Origin: Tubulanus polymorphus | Lineage: Eukaryota > Nemertea > Palaeonemertea > Tubulaniformes > Tubulanidae | Assembly (NCBI RefSeq): GCF_964204645.1 | Contig: NC_134028.1 | Span: 24,960,153 to 25,024,152 of the forward strand | Length of the DNA: 64,000 bases | Reading direction: 5' to 3' | Part shown: positions 41,885-53,257 of the stretch, piece after piece | Numbering within the stretch: the stretch's first letter is position 1 | Layout: each line of letters opens with the position of its first letter | The notes under the pieces: model-generated | Database searches by the model: none | Told to the model about the DNA's origin: nothing | Seen by the model: the letters and a program-made list of their open reading frames with translations, nothing else | Program-made: the position numbers and the translations under genes

Positions 41885-42180
41885 AGCTGCATTCACATTT
41901 GGAACGGATCAAGCGTTCGCAGCACGTTCCACATTTTAGAACGGATCAATCTGCACCGACCAAAAGATCGATCCAGATTCGTTTTGAATTTTTGAACGGA
42001 TCATTATTTTTTCTGTGTAAAGGGAGACCATGCTTAAAATTGGCTCAATCACAGTGTCAATCACAGTCCGACACTGGACCAGTGATAATGGGTGATTGAA
42101 ATTGTGTGTGTGAATGCACAGCATTGATCTGGTCCGTTCTAAATAGGTCTGTCATAACTAGCGATAGTCTGAATGCAGCT
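41885..42180. mobile_element. Candidate short inverted-repeat element (about 296 bp)
   Basis: agctgcattca at 41885-41895 and tgaatgcagct at 42170-42180 are perfect 11-bp inverted ends. Subterminal aacggatca and its inverted form (tggtccgtt) occur near both sides. No coding capacity and no clear target-site duplication, so the call is tentative. Confidence 0.4.
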
Positions 42181-45100
42181 TAAGATCACAGAATCTTGCT
42201 ATGCAACCGTCTTACTTGATCGTAAGACCTCAGAAGACATTTTCAGAGTCTTATCTGCCACATTCATACCAAGAAACTCAACTGGATGAAAGCGCTTCGA
42301 AGCTGTGCGTTGATGTGCAAATCATTGGACACATTGTCTAGGCGGCCATAAATGAAACTTCTGAGAGACTGTATCTTCAGTAACAGAATACAGACAACTT
42401 GTTTGGAAGACGGTTCAAATCGAGCTGTGAACCAGATCGAATTCCAATATGTTCAGTTAAGACATCTATAAAGGAGCCCAATGAACGTATGATGATCATA
42501 ATCGTACAATACAGATGGTGGTCTGTATTGATTAACAAGCTTCAGAGCAATATCTATTGACAAACTATATACACGCAATATTCAGCTAATAGTATTGCTT
42601 CATGCATTTAATATCATATATTCATCGGACGCAGCCGCTAATTACTAATAGCTAATCGAGTAAGGACGTACAACCGTCAAGCATGGCAGCCATCTATGTT
42701 GGTGTATAATTAGTTCGATACTTATGGCTGGCTTTATGATTACTACCGGGTTACCTCCCGAGTTGTCAAATGAAAATGATGCGGGGATCACTGATGCTTT
42801 ACCACGGTCACCCATGCACTCGATACAATGATTGTATAGCAATCTATTTCCCTCGCTTTATTCAGTAGCTGCGATGGATTCTAGGAGTTTTGCATCACCC
42901 TCTCGCAAAAATGAATCGTTCCTATATAGCCTCTGTGTTAGTAAAACAGGCGTCCGCTTAGCAGCCTGGCTTTTCACATTTCGATCAAGCCTTTCTTCAG
43001 CTCATGGTGTTCAGTCAACACCGTGGGTTTCATGTGTATGTTTGACGTGGACCGAACGTCATAATAAATCGGCTGTCCATCGAAATCTCAATTAAAGTTC
43101 TATTAGTATTGCGTTTATCGTGACTATTGAGACCTTTAGTCGCTCAGTAAAACGCGCCACAGCATCGCTACACAAACATTCTGGTTTTGTACCCTAGTGG
43201 ATAGATCTGACGAATCCCTACCAAATGGTGGTACATACCTGTCTCTTCGAGCACGAATTTTTTAAAACTATTCGAGACACGAACGTTTCTCTCGCAAAAT
43301 TTTTATAAATATACTGGCATGGTGACTGTTTTTGCACTTTTGCAATGAACGACATACAGACTCATCAGCTAAATGACTGCACATTCATATTATGCATTGT
43401 TCATGAGATTATCGGGCCATACCTTCCTCCTACAGCACAGATATAATCTAATGCATCTCTGTCTGCCTTTATTAAGCGTATAATATAACCATCAACAGAC
43501 TCATTCTAGCTGACCATAACAACTATAACTACGTCCCCTAAGAATCGCTTTTCCACGTTTATACATTTTGCTCGGCTATACATTTCGTTAGATACAAATG
43601 TAGAATTCGATAAAAGCATCCCCGGAAATATTACGTGTTGATGTCCAGATTATATTATATACTGGAAAAGTCCAATTGATTATAAACTAATGCACTAAAG
43701 TAGTCACTTTGTATGACGATAAACAATGATTCCCAAGATTAAAATTTCACGCTTATATCAAATAGTTGGACTGATATTAAAAAGATTTAATATCATGCTA
43801 CTACTCGAGTTTTCTGAATCAATTGACACCGAATTCAAGTATAGTTTTGGCGATTACTTCGGCGTGATGCTGTAGAGAACTTTCGGAACTCATTTATCAT
43901 AACATATGAATATTATGACCTCTGTGATTGAGTTGGTAAAATCATAACAATTCGAAATTTCGATGCCCGCCGTCCCGCGTAACAACGACTAAGCAGTGTT
44001 CAAATTGAATGTTACAAAACAACGCAATAATGGATTGCATTATCTTCCGTACGTTCAGTCAATGCGCGCTGAGGCTGATGAAATGTTTATATATTTGTTC
44101 TAAAAAAAAGAAAGAACTGTATCACGCTGCCAGTGATTTTCAACCCGTTGATTAAATTCAGAATAAACCACGGGTAATATGTAGGTTGTTTGATAACGAT
44201 GTCTCCGAGGGATCAGTAAAGCAAAGTAATAATTTGCAAGAACGCGGATCGGGAAAATATGAGGAGTAATACAAGTCGAATTTGTGCGAAATGTAACGAG
44301 AGAGATAATGTGGTAGATTTGTCTCTTAAGGCTGCGGTAATGGCGCGGGTGGGTTTTCACAAAACGAGATTGCGTATATGAAAAACACTGGTCGATCGGA
44401 CTGATGCTTCATATAGACCGCCAATGCGGACCCGGTGGATAGCTAAAATGGTGCCTATATAGGGCTAGATAAACAGTCGTATGATTTCCGACTGTGCAAC
44501 AAGGCCCTGAAGTCTATAAAATAAAGATTAGAACAAAATGGTGATCGAATTTTCGATGGAGTAAAACTGCTAATTGAGTACTGGGGAGGCTACGATTGGA
44601 CCTACGAAATACTAAAAATGGAAGATAATCAAGGCAATTTTCTGGAAATCTTGATCACAGCCTTTTGCCATGGCATTGATTCGTCAATTTCTTCATTTGT
44701 AATCAATACCGAAAAAATCGAATCGAATGATCAAAAGAAGTGAAAATAGAATTGGTGACGGATAATCCGACAATTCGATCAGTCATAAGCTAGACAATTT
44801 AAATTGCTTCCCATTCGTGACAGCTACAATGAATTATTGTGTGCCTTTATACCAGTGATAATCCCTGTACATCTGACATTACGATAGAGCATCGATAGCT
44901 GTCGTGCTGCTAGTTGAAATGCGCTTACCCTAACTTGCCAGACTGTTCGGGCTTTGCAGACGACACAAAATATAATTGAATTTGAAAATTTTAATTAAGT
45001 CAGCAATTGGATAAATACCATTGCATTGATGAAGTTATAAAATAGATTAATTTGAGTCTCATTACAGTTTCACTGTTACGTAATCAATGCTTAAATCCGT

Positions 45101-46568
45101 ATTGTGGTATAAAGACTAGTCTTAAGGTCGTCAGATTATCTTCGAAGCAATATAGTCTTAAATCGGTCTTAAATTCAAGCCTTGACTAGTGTGAAGCAGG
45201 TCGCGCAGCTGTATGTTCAGAACGTCATTTCCGGCATTTCTTAATTTGAAATGAACGAACAAATGAACACTGTAACAAATGCCAGAAATTAGACGAATTG
45301 CTATCACCTTCAAATGGTGGGCGATTCTGAGTTGCAGAAACATGCATAGATCTTATCGGCTCAGTTTAGCAACGCTCATTAATAGTGACTTATATGAAAG
45401 AATATGACACAAAAGTACATTCTCGAATCGCAAGTAAGTAGATGTTGATAACTATATAGACGGCGGTTCTCATCTGCAGTTTCCAGTTTGGATACTTCGT
45501 AATGACGTAGATAGTGACATCGAGTGTAGTTGAACAGTCAACAGTGTTTACCGTCGTCGTTGTGAATGTGTGATAGTCTATATAGATAACACGACAGGCG
45601 AGCCTAACAACGATGGGAAAGTAAATGTTTAACGGAAACTGAAATGGCTTTGTATTTATAATTCATAGTAAGTCAGTTCGATTTGATCACGCGCCGGTGT
45701 ATTGAGATGGAAGCTGAAATTATTGATATTCGAGGAACGTGTATTGATAGTGTGTTGTTCATGAAATATTGAAAAGAGTTTCAGGTTCGTTCTGGATTAA
45801 CATTGGCTCTTTCAGAGGTGGATCTATGGGTTGGGGGAGTTCGGTCCCATGTCTTCTCATTGAGGTTGACCCGAGATCGCCAAAACTTGCAAATATGACG
45901 TTCATCCTCTCGGAAGGTGCATCTCACGGAAATCCACTTGCGACTTTCGGCGTGACTGCTTCATCTGAGAATTGCCTTCACTGGATTTCTTTCAATTATC
46001 CTAGATTCGTCCCTCGATCGCCATGTCTGGCAAATTGCGTAAGATTTTGTTTCGCATCGCACCACTATCAACTGTTCGCGAAGATGTGGCGCTGGAAGGA
46101 CAATAATGTCGGCTGTTTAGAACCGGACCTTTTTATCAACAAACAGTGGGTGATCCATATTCTTATGACCATCATAACCATGTCAGTGGCCGATTTAGGG
46201 CGTGGTCTCAGGGTCTTGACCTTTCCTTCCCATTGAGGTTCCCCTTTTCGTTAAGACAGAGATCATTAATCCTGTAAATTTGACACTCATCCAACTGCAA
46301 CCTTTCGGATGTATTTCTTCAAAAAAATTATTTAAAACCACGCAGAAATGGGCCTTTAACTTGACTTTATTTGAGAAATGCCTCTCCTTTTGAACCCCAG
46401 CCTCCAAATTTCCTAGAAGTTGTCTCTAGTCGGGGAACTATTCTTTCAACAACATGAATTATTTTACGTGCAAAAAATGTGCAATTGGAGACGGACTGAG
46501 ACGGACTCGATGACTAAATGTGGCTGAGGTCAAATAGATTTTGATTTTTAATCATCGACAAGCATAAA

Positions 46569-46972
46569 GGGGCCGTGCATAAAGTACGTACGTCCGTAGG
46601 GGGTGGGGGGTTCTTAAAATCCGTACAAAAGCGTACAGGGGGAGGGGAGGGGTCAGCTAAAAACGTACATACTTTCCAAGGGGGGAGGGTTAATATTAAT
46701 AGTACGTACTTTGTGCACGAAACATATGTCTGTGGGTAAACCTGTCTTCCTTTAATGTATAGCAAACTCTGCCTTAATTGCGAAACCGGTCTCCCTGGGT
46801 TTGTTGCATTCAATATATTATATTTGGATCTCGGGGGGGGGGGGGGGTTACCCATAAAAGTATGTACGCAAGGGGGGTTATAAAAAAACGTACAATGAGC
46901 GTACAAGGGGGGAGGGGGGGGTGGGGTTAAAAATACCCGGAAGTCAAGCATACGTACTTTATGCACGGCCCC
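46569..46972. mobile_element. 404-bp MITE with 22-bp perfect terminal inverted repeats
   Basis: The left end 46569-46590 begins ggggccgtgcataaagtac; the right end 46951-46972 is its exact inverted copy over 22 bp. The element is flanked by aaa on both sides, which may be a 3-bp target-site duplication. Inside are several G-rich runs alternating with gtacgtac-type blocks. A partial inner copy of the right end (46702-46719) suggests nesting or internal duplication. No transposase, so it is non-autonomous. It ends 10 bp from the GPCR stop codon and probably supplies part of that gene's 3' UTR. Confidence 0.88.
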
Positions 46973-46982
46973 AAAGGTCTCA

Positions 46983-47915
46983 TCAAAAACACCGTACATG
47001 TTTCAGGAAAAATGTGCGCACTTCTTTGCCGAGTAGAAGATACACATAAAAATTCAAGGCGTGGTTTATACCGTGAAGTACAGAGAATATCGTGTAGAGA
47101 AACTGAGTGACCTCGGGAGAATTCGGTACGAACACGCTAATCGTACTGGGCAGGGTGGTTACCATAAACAGAAGACAAACGACGACTAACATGACAGTCG
47201 TGTGTCTAGTCTTGCCAAGTTTCCCTGCGCCCGTGCCGAAGCCTTTCTGCATCGTCAAAACAGCGATGATGATCGCATTGAACGAAGCGGTCAGAGAAAT
47301 AGGCACGACGAACAAGTACGTGACCGAGAAACTGAAATACTGTTGCGATTCGTTGAACGGGTGATAACAACCGATCGATTCGCTGTATCGCATTATCCAC
47401 GCAACGAACCCGACCGGCATTATGTTGGTCAGACACACGCCGAACGAGACGATCCTCGCGAAGCGCGGTGTGCACAGGATCCGACCCGTAAACGGGAACA
47501 GAATCAACACCAGTCGCTCGAAGGCGATGGCCACGACGAGCCAAGAACTGCAGTGGTCCGCGTACGAACAGACGAATTCGTACGTGATGCACGCGTTCAA
47601 ACTGGTGAACTCGATTACCAAGTTTGAGTACTCGTACAAGAGGAAATTCACAAGCGGCAGGCACGTGATCGCCAATAACGCTATCATATCCATTAGCGAC
47701 AGACAAATCAAGTAATTCGCGTAGGAAAATAAACGAAACGGTTTGCTCGACATGATGCAAGCCGTGGCCGCGTTACCGAACAGACCGAGCGCAAGAACCG
47801 GGGGTAACGCCGTCAACGCCATAACGCGTAGGCGAAACGGTAAATTCAGCAAGCATCTCATCACCGTGTATCCGAAGTACGGTCGTCCAATAACCACCTC
47901 GCTGTGATTGCGCAT
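46983..47915 (-). CDS. Rhodopsin-family G-protein-coupled receptor, single exon
   Basis: Intact intronless frame of 310 aa from ATG at 47915 to TGA at 46983. Seven hydrophobic segments lie at about residues 31-56, 65-93, 110-140, 153-175, 194-222, 240-263 and 270-296. Family marks: GN in TM1 (Asn48), LSLMD in TM2 (Asp76), Cys116 at the top of TM3 with Cys183 in loop 2 for the disulfide, and NFYVY (288-292) in place of NPxxY in TM7. The DRY site reads ERL (133-135). These features occur in invertebrate peptide receptors of the FMRFamide/TRH-like groups, but the ligand cannot be told. Both tails are short, with a single sequon (Asn3) in the N-terminus and another in loop 2 (Asn188). The protein would be in the plasma membrane. 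Downstream DNA is a MITE. Confidence 0.9.
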   Translation of the reverse strand: MRNHSEVVIGRPYFGYTVMRCLLNLPFRLRVMALTALPPVLALGLFGNAATACIMSSKPFRLFSYANYLICLSLMDMIALLAITCLPLVNFLLYEYSNLVIEFTSLNACITYEFVCSYADHCSSWLVVAIAFERLVLILFPFTGRILCTPRFARIVSFGVCLTNIMPVGFVAWIMRYSESIGCYHPFNESQQYFSFSVTYLFVVPISLTASFNAIIIAVLTMQKGFGTGAGKLGKTRHTTVMLVVVCLLFMVTTLPSTISVFVPNSPEVTQFLYTIFSVLHGINHALNFYVYLLLGKEVRTFFLKHVRCF

Positions 47916-49183
47916 GTCTGTCTCTGTTAAATGTATACGCGGACAGAAAAAAACTACACAGCGAACGAAAATGCGCGCTTTGAAGACTTTACGGCGCGAT
48001 AGCTCGAAGTTAAATGCAGCAAATAGCGATTTAGCGCTTCGGCGATTTGACTATGTTTTCGAGAGAATTAACTCATTCGCGTGACTTGTCGCCGATAATG
48101 ATCAACCGAGTCCGAATTGCGATTCTTCAAAAAATAAAATATAATCAAATCAGCGGGATAGAAACCGCGAAGGCGTCGTCTCAACGAATAAATTACCGAT
48201 AAACGAAGGAAGCTGTAATCAACGAGTAATACGGGAAAATTCTCCTAACCCTCACAATTTCAGTTTTTACATTTTTTTTCTTCTGAATTTTTTTTTATCG
48301 AGAGGCCTATTTTATATAAACTGTTTTCTAGTTTCTACAGGAGCCTCTAAGTCTAAATTCCTGTTTTTCGTATTTCCCGGTTAGAATTTGACCCGAGGCT
48401 AAAACATAGGAAATCAATCCATTCCTCGATCAGTAACCCTAGTCTTTTCAAATGACAACTTGAATTTTCCTGTCAACTTTTCAATCACTCACTCAGTTCT
48501 TGTATAGATATTTTGTGAATTCATTCTGTATCACAGCGCCTGACGATGATGGCTATTAGCTTAAAACCGATACATTGCTTGTCCCGAGTCTAATATTGCT
48601 TGTAAGCGCGAATATTCAGCAGTTGTTTTCTATTTGTCTAATAGCGAAATAGTTTACGGAAATTTAATATTGCGAGAGTTTCTTTGTCATGAAATGTGAA
48701 AAAGAATCTATGGCAGCAGCGGCGGCGGCGGTTGATGACGGAGTGTGCCAGTAGAAATTGACAGATCGTCACGAATCGAACTTGACACAAACAGTACTGC
48801 AACACAGTTTACTTCCCACGATTTCAAATACGGCAGATTAGTCACGAATTATCCATTCGAAAGCAGGCGAAATTATACGCTTCGAATAGAAATTTCACTT
48901 TTTTTAAACGATTCGTAAGAAATTGCTTCAGTGTAGCTACAGGCACTGGAGATAGGATACGAGAGGCTTAGGTTAGATCCGGGGTTGTGCATTGAGGGCT
49001 CGGATTCAAGATCGAGAATCGAGATTTCATTTGTCAAGACTTGGGCCCAATTTCACAAACCTCTAAAGCGTGACTATAAGTTATTGATAATGAGAAAATA
49101 GTTTTATTTAGCCCCAGAAGATATACGAATTTGAGATTTTTCCTATGGATTCAGTTACACTGAATCATCTAGTATTCACTTAC
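47916..49183. other. Upstream region of the GPCR
   Basis: Should hold the GPCR promoter and any 5' UTR exon. I see no TATA box or exon I can support. A (ggc)n-rich patch at about 48714-48731 and a cctgacgatgatggctatta block near 48540, similar to 23690-23710, suggest another interspersed repeat. Confidence 0.4.
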
Positions 49184-51401
49184 ATGAAAGTAGTGAACAG
49201 AGGTGTTATTATCACAAATAAAGGGTACGATACGTCATCGGATATGTCAGTTTTTAGAAGCAGCTGCGGATTGATTTTCCAGAGATCTCGGTAAAATAGA
49301 CGAAATAATGATAAATGTTTAATCGTGCATCGACTGGCTTGTGAACAAAAACTTTACGAGAGACAGCCTTTCAAACCAAAGTCGACGTGACTTCATAAAA
49401 GCCTGTACGAAAACTGATAAGCGCAGGAAAATGATGCCGAATTCGAGCGAACAAAGAGACGCAATCTATATTGAAGTCGTCGCACGAATCATTTCCCAGT
49501 TTCGGCTGCACAATGCGTCAGTGGTAAATGGAAAATGATATTCGTCTGAGATGCGTCGTGACGGGTTACAAAAGCGTCTTAGACGAAACATGCCAAGTTT
49601 GTCTCGCGATTCTTTACGATTGTTTTGTTGGACAGCGTTTTATGTGTAGGTATGCCTTGCATTACATGTAATCAAGGAGAAAAATTCTAGAGCGAAAAAG
49701 AAAAGAATAAACAGATTTTCTGTTACTTGGAAATGACGGAAATTGGAAAAACTTTACAGTTGTTGTAGGAGGATTAACGTGATTATGATGGAACGATGAA
49801 AGTGTAGGCCGACTTGCATCAGACTCTAATGTACATTACAATAATCCTCTTCAGCTTTCGAACTCGGCGTTGAAATATATTCCAAAAGATAATCAAACGT
49901 GAATATATCATTGACGCAAGATTACGTGAAAGACAGAATTCTAATACGTTTTGAATTCCCTATCGCTGAGATATTCTAATCAGTCAACTGCGAATGACAC
50001 ACATTTAGAATGCACACGAGCAAATACGAATATTTACCTGGTGAGACCTGAATTTTGAACGATATTCGAATTCCACGCTAGGGTTATATCACCCCTCCAT
50101 CGTCCGTTATAACGATACATTTTATATACATGATTTTTTATACATAGTCTGAAACGACCATACTTCCTCATACGAATAATTTTTTATCTATTTGCTTGCG
50201 AAACTCAGACCCCGGAAACGCGCGATTAGCACACTCGGTTAGACCATGGTTAAAACCCACATCAAATGAACTTTATGGATATTGCATATTACATCTTTGC
50301 GAAAATGATACTGGGACTATAATTGAGCAAAATTTATGGTTATTTTTACCAAGATATTATTTATCGGTTATATTCATGAAGTCCGCATTCATAATTCAGT
50401 ATTCTACAGCAGATGACTATTTAGGATACAGTCGAAACGTCGAATGAATGTTGGCTTAAGTAGACATTTCGGATTTTCCTAATTCTTAACGTGGGGTTTT
50501 ACATAATATTTACCACATGGACAGATTGTTTCATTAATGGTTTCCATATCTAGCAGATGGCTAGGTGCGAGTTGATAAAACGACTTTGTCTCGGCCAGGG
50601 AAATGCCGATTGTCACAGTATATAGCCTGAATTATTGGTATCCAGGTCTGCTATCAATGCAGTAAAACCCACAATAAAATGAAAAAAAAAATCCAGAAGA
50701 GAATTTCTAGTCAATTTTCATTCTATTGTGGGTTTTTACTTCATCTACCATCAATTATCACCAAAAACATTTTTTTCTGGTGTCGTACAATTTTTTCTTC
50801 GTGGCCGGTTCCACGGACTTAAGACCAATATGAAATATCATTTCTGGATTAAAGTCTTTACCATAGAACCGGTCCAGAGATTTAAATCTGAAAAAACACC
50901 TTTGATTAAAGCCTATAAAGAAGAGCATTAAAAACAATTCTAAAGTGTGCACATTCTCGCCTCGAAAATATGAATATTCTAATTCGGATCATTTTAACAT
51001 ATACATAGTAAATAGTAACGGAACACTTTTGATTATCAAGCTCAGACCAGATACGACTAAAATTGGATTTAGAATTTCTTTTTTGAGGGCGCGATAGGAG
51101 ACTCTGTACTTAATTCTAACTAGAATAAAAAGAAAAAGCGATATCTTTAATCAAAATACAAATCATCAACTTACAAAGCATTGCCGTATTCCGGGGGCAG
51201 GAAACAATAAAGCGCCGGTCTAATTTCGCCGTTGTCATCGTCGTTATCCTCGTTAGAAGGCTGTCTGGTTATGCTGAGGGTACGAGCCGGTCCTTTCGGT
51301 CTGTGTTGATGGTGACCCTCCTCAGCGGCCGATTCGGAGACGTCCGTCGTTGTGCTACAGTGACGATGCGACGTATGTTCCGGGCTGCCACAGTGCGCCA
51401 T
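49184..51401 (-). CDS. Tentative three-exon gene fragment of unknown function
   Basis: Exon 51401-51175 begins at ATG just after an acceptor (TTATTGTAG, exon from 51405) and ends at a good donor (GCTTT|GTAAGT). It encodes a hydrophilic, His/Ser/Asp-rich N-terminus closing with ALYCFLPPEYGNAF. Exon 50077-50038 (40 bp, CCCTAG acceptor, CAG|GTAAAT donor) continues in phase as VEFEYRSKFRSHQ. Exon 49263-49184 continues in phase with a hydrophobic run (SYPLFVIITPLFTTF) that could be a membrane segment. No family was recognised and the next exon was not found; it would lie toward or beyond the GPCR. The first exon is the best supported, the third the weakest. Confidence 0.35.
50662..50739. repeat. 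Hairpin with about 23-bp arms
   Basis: gtaaaacccacaataaaatg (from 50662) and cattctattgtgggtttttac (to 50739) are imperfect inverted repeats around a 30-nt spacer. Confidence 0.7.
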
Positions 51402-52077
51402 ATTCCTACAATAATGAGATGAATCCTATTTTGATTGCGAATGAATATAAACGATATACTAATTACTGTTTAGTTTACGTGGATTATCTTGTAATGTAAT
51501 TATATCATAACTCATACTGATACAATTCCGATTATTGTGTTTCAATAGACGAACTCTATATAACGAATTAGAATTGGTCGTTATCTGAGAGTTTTGAAAT
51601 TTTTGGTTAATTGTCAGTGTCCATATCTTGGGGCCTCGATGACAGTGGCTTGTATACATTAGGCATATGCTACACCCCTCATTTTGTTTATTATCTATAC
51701 ACTCTGTTTTCCAATGAACACGAATGCCAGTTTTCCTTCCATATTGTCACTGATAACTACGCTGGTCAGTATCATGATACTTGACTGTTAAATCAGACTG
51801 GCGTCGGAGGTTACCGATTTCGAATAAATATTCGTGGTCAGTTTACCCATAGAATATTCCTTTTCTAGAGTCTATCTTACGAAACCATTAAGATATCACG
51901 TGATATAGTTTATTAAGATCATATTTGCAATAATATTTTCAACAGATTTTACGTTAGCATTGCTGGTACATTAAATATTCATTAATGGGTTGTTTCTTGC
52001 ACCAAGAAAATTAAGGAATAACTAGAAAATAATGTTCGTTCAAATAAATAAATGAATATTCTCTCGTCTTTTCGAAG

Positions 52078-52253
52078 TCGACGACGACAATTTGCATGCT
52101 GGTTATAATGGAAGCGATACTCTTGAGAAAACAAACGTCTATCGCTCTGCTTGTTTACCAGACGATACTTCCACTGAAGACTTCCCTCGGCGGGTTACCT
52201 TTTTACCGTATGCGACAAATTGTTATCCATATGAAGATACCGAGTCGGGTTAG
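52078..52253 (+). CDS. Possible terminal exon of an unidentified plus-strand gene
   Basis: A pyrimidine-rich acceptor (CTCTCGTCTTTTCGAAG) is followed by a frame of about 57 codons ending at TAG (52251-52253). The product is rich in Asp, Thr, Tyr and Cys (DDDNLHAGYNGSDTLEK, FLPYATNCYPYEDTESG), which looks like protein. A longer open frame in another phase (52096-52410) starts with ATG but has poorer composition. No partner exon was found and no family recognised. Confidence 0.22.
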
Positions 52254-53183
52254 CGGCGCGTCGTTGACCCCGTCACTCGTGGAGAGATTGACGAAGAACA
52301 CTCGCCGGATCGAAGTGATCGAAACGACTTCAGGCGAAGGGAAATTGCGGTGTTTTTTTCGCGTTAACATTTGCCGCATTTCCCATCGTGAAGCCCTAAT
52401 TAACCACTGAACGTCGATCGCATGATATAAGCATGCCGAGCTGTTTCGGGAGCAATAAATACACGCAGTTCAAATGCATTCTCAGTCAATCCACGAGTGC
52501 ACGAGTTCGATATGAATAAAATAACTCGTCCTCCCAGCTCTAATTTGTTTGATATACACGAATCAAATTCTGAAATATATCGTCTTTTTATAGCTTTTAG
52601 TTTTCGGCGACTTTTACGTTGGACGACAGCATGACGTTGTAAACCCATCAAAAATAGTGCATCGACATTTGCATAAAATGCCGTAGCGTACCGACAAACG
52701 CTCGCCAGCCAATCACAGCACAACAATTTTACAGAACCCTCAGCTCGGGCACATGACGTCATTGTTACATGTATGCTCCTCGGATGTTAGGGAATCTTGT
52801 CATACGTAGTTAACAAAGATATGTTATGGTCATTCGAATATCGGGGCTCCATCATATAATTCAATTATAAATGTGCTTGACCGTCAATATGGCGGCATCA
52901 AGTGAAAAAGTACATGCGGCTTCTCAAAACCCTCATACGTCATCGATTTCGCATATACCGGCAGGCTGGTCCTGTGCATACTTTCGTCTATTCATTGTAT
53001 GATAACAAATTCCGAAGGAATATTTCGCTACGTGTCAATCAATATTCATTAATGAAACATAACACGAGTTAATTGTTGAATAACGAGTATTATCATTATT
53101 CAATGTTACACTCATACACAGATACACATGAAGCAACCTTCATCGTTTCATGTGCTTATGTTTATATGTATATCGTCGATCGT

Positions 53184-53257
<74 letters not shown>

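Larger units (their letters stand above)
28872..46568. other. Long gene-poor stretch
   Basis: Nearly 18 kb in which I see no complete gene. It holds a tRNA-derived SINE (about 31267-31505), a possible terminal exon (35053-35274), a repeat family 2 copy (40930-41050) and a candidate inverted-repeat element (41885-42180). It also has G-rich runs near 38899-38914 and 39747-39760, and a 12-bp tandem array near 35374-35420. A minus-strand open stretch at 29448-29675, ending SEYLKQEAPSSD, looks somewhat protein-like but has no clear acceptor. Longer open frames such as 45769-46236 begin at TTG and have no domain I recognise. Confidence 0.55.

Noticed and set aside
45769-46236. 155-codon plus-strand frame
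   Set aside because: Starts at TTG, no domain recognised, and contains internally repeated words typical of an interspersed repeat.
46514-46999. 161-codon minus-strand frame rich in proline
   Set aside because: It is the translation of the G-rich MITE, not a gene.
47202-47760. Overlapping frames of 141 and 184 codons, on the plus and minus strands
   Set aside because: Shadows of the GPCR in other frames.
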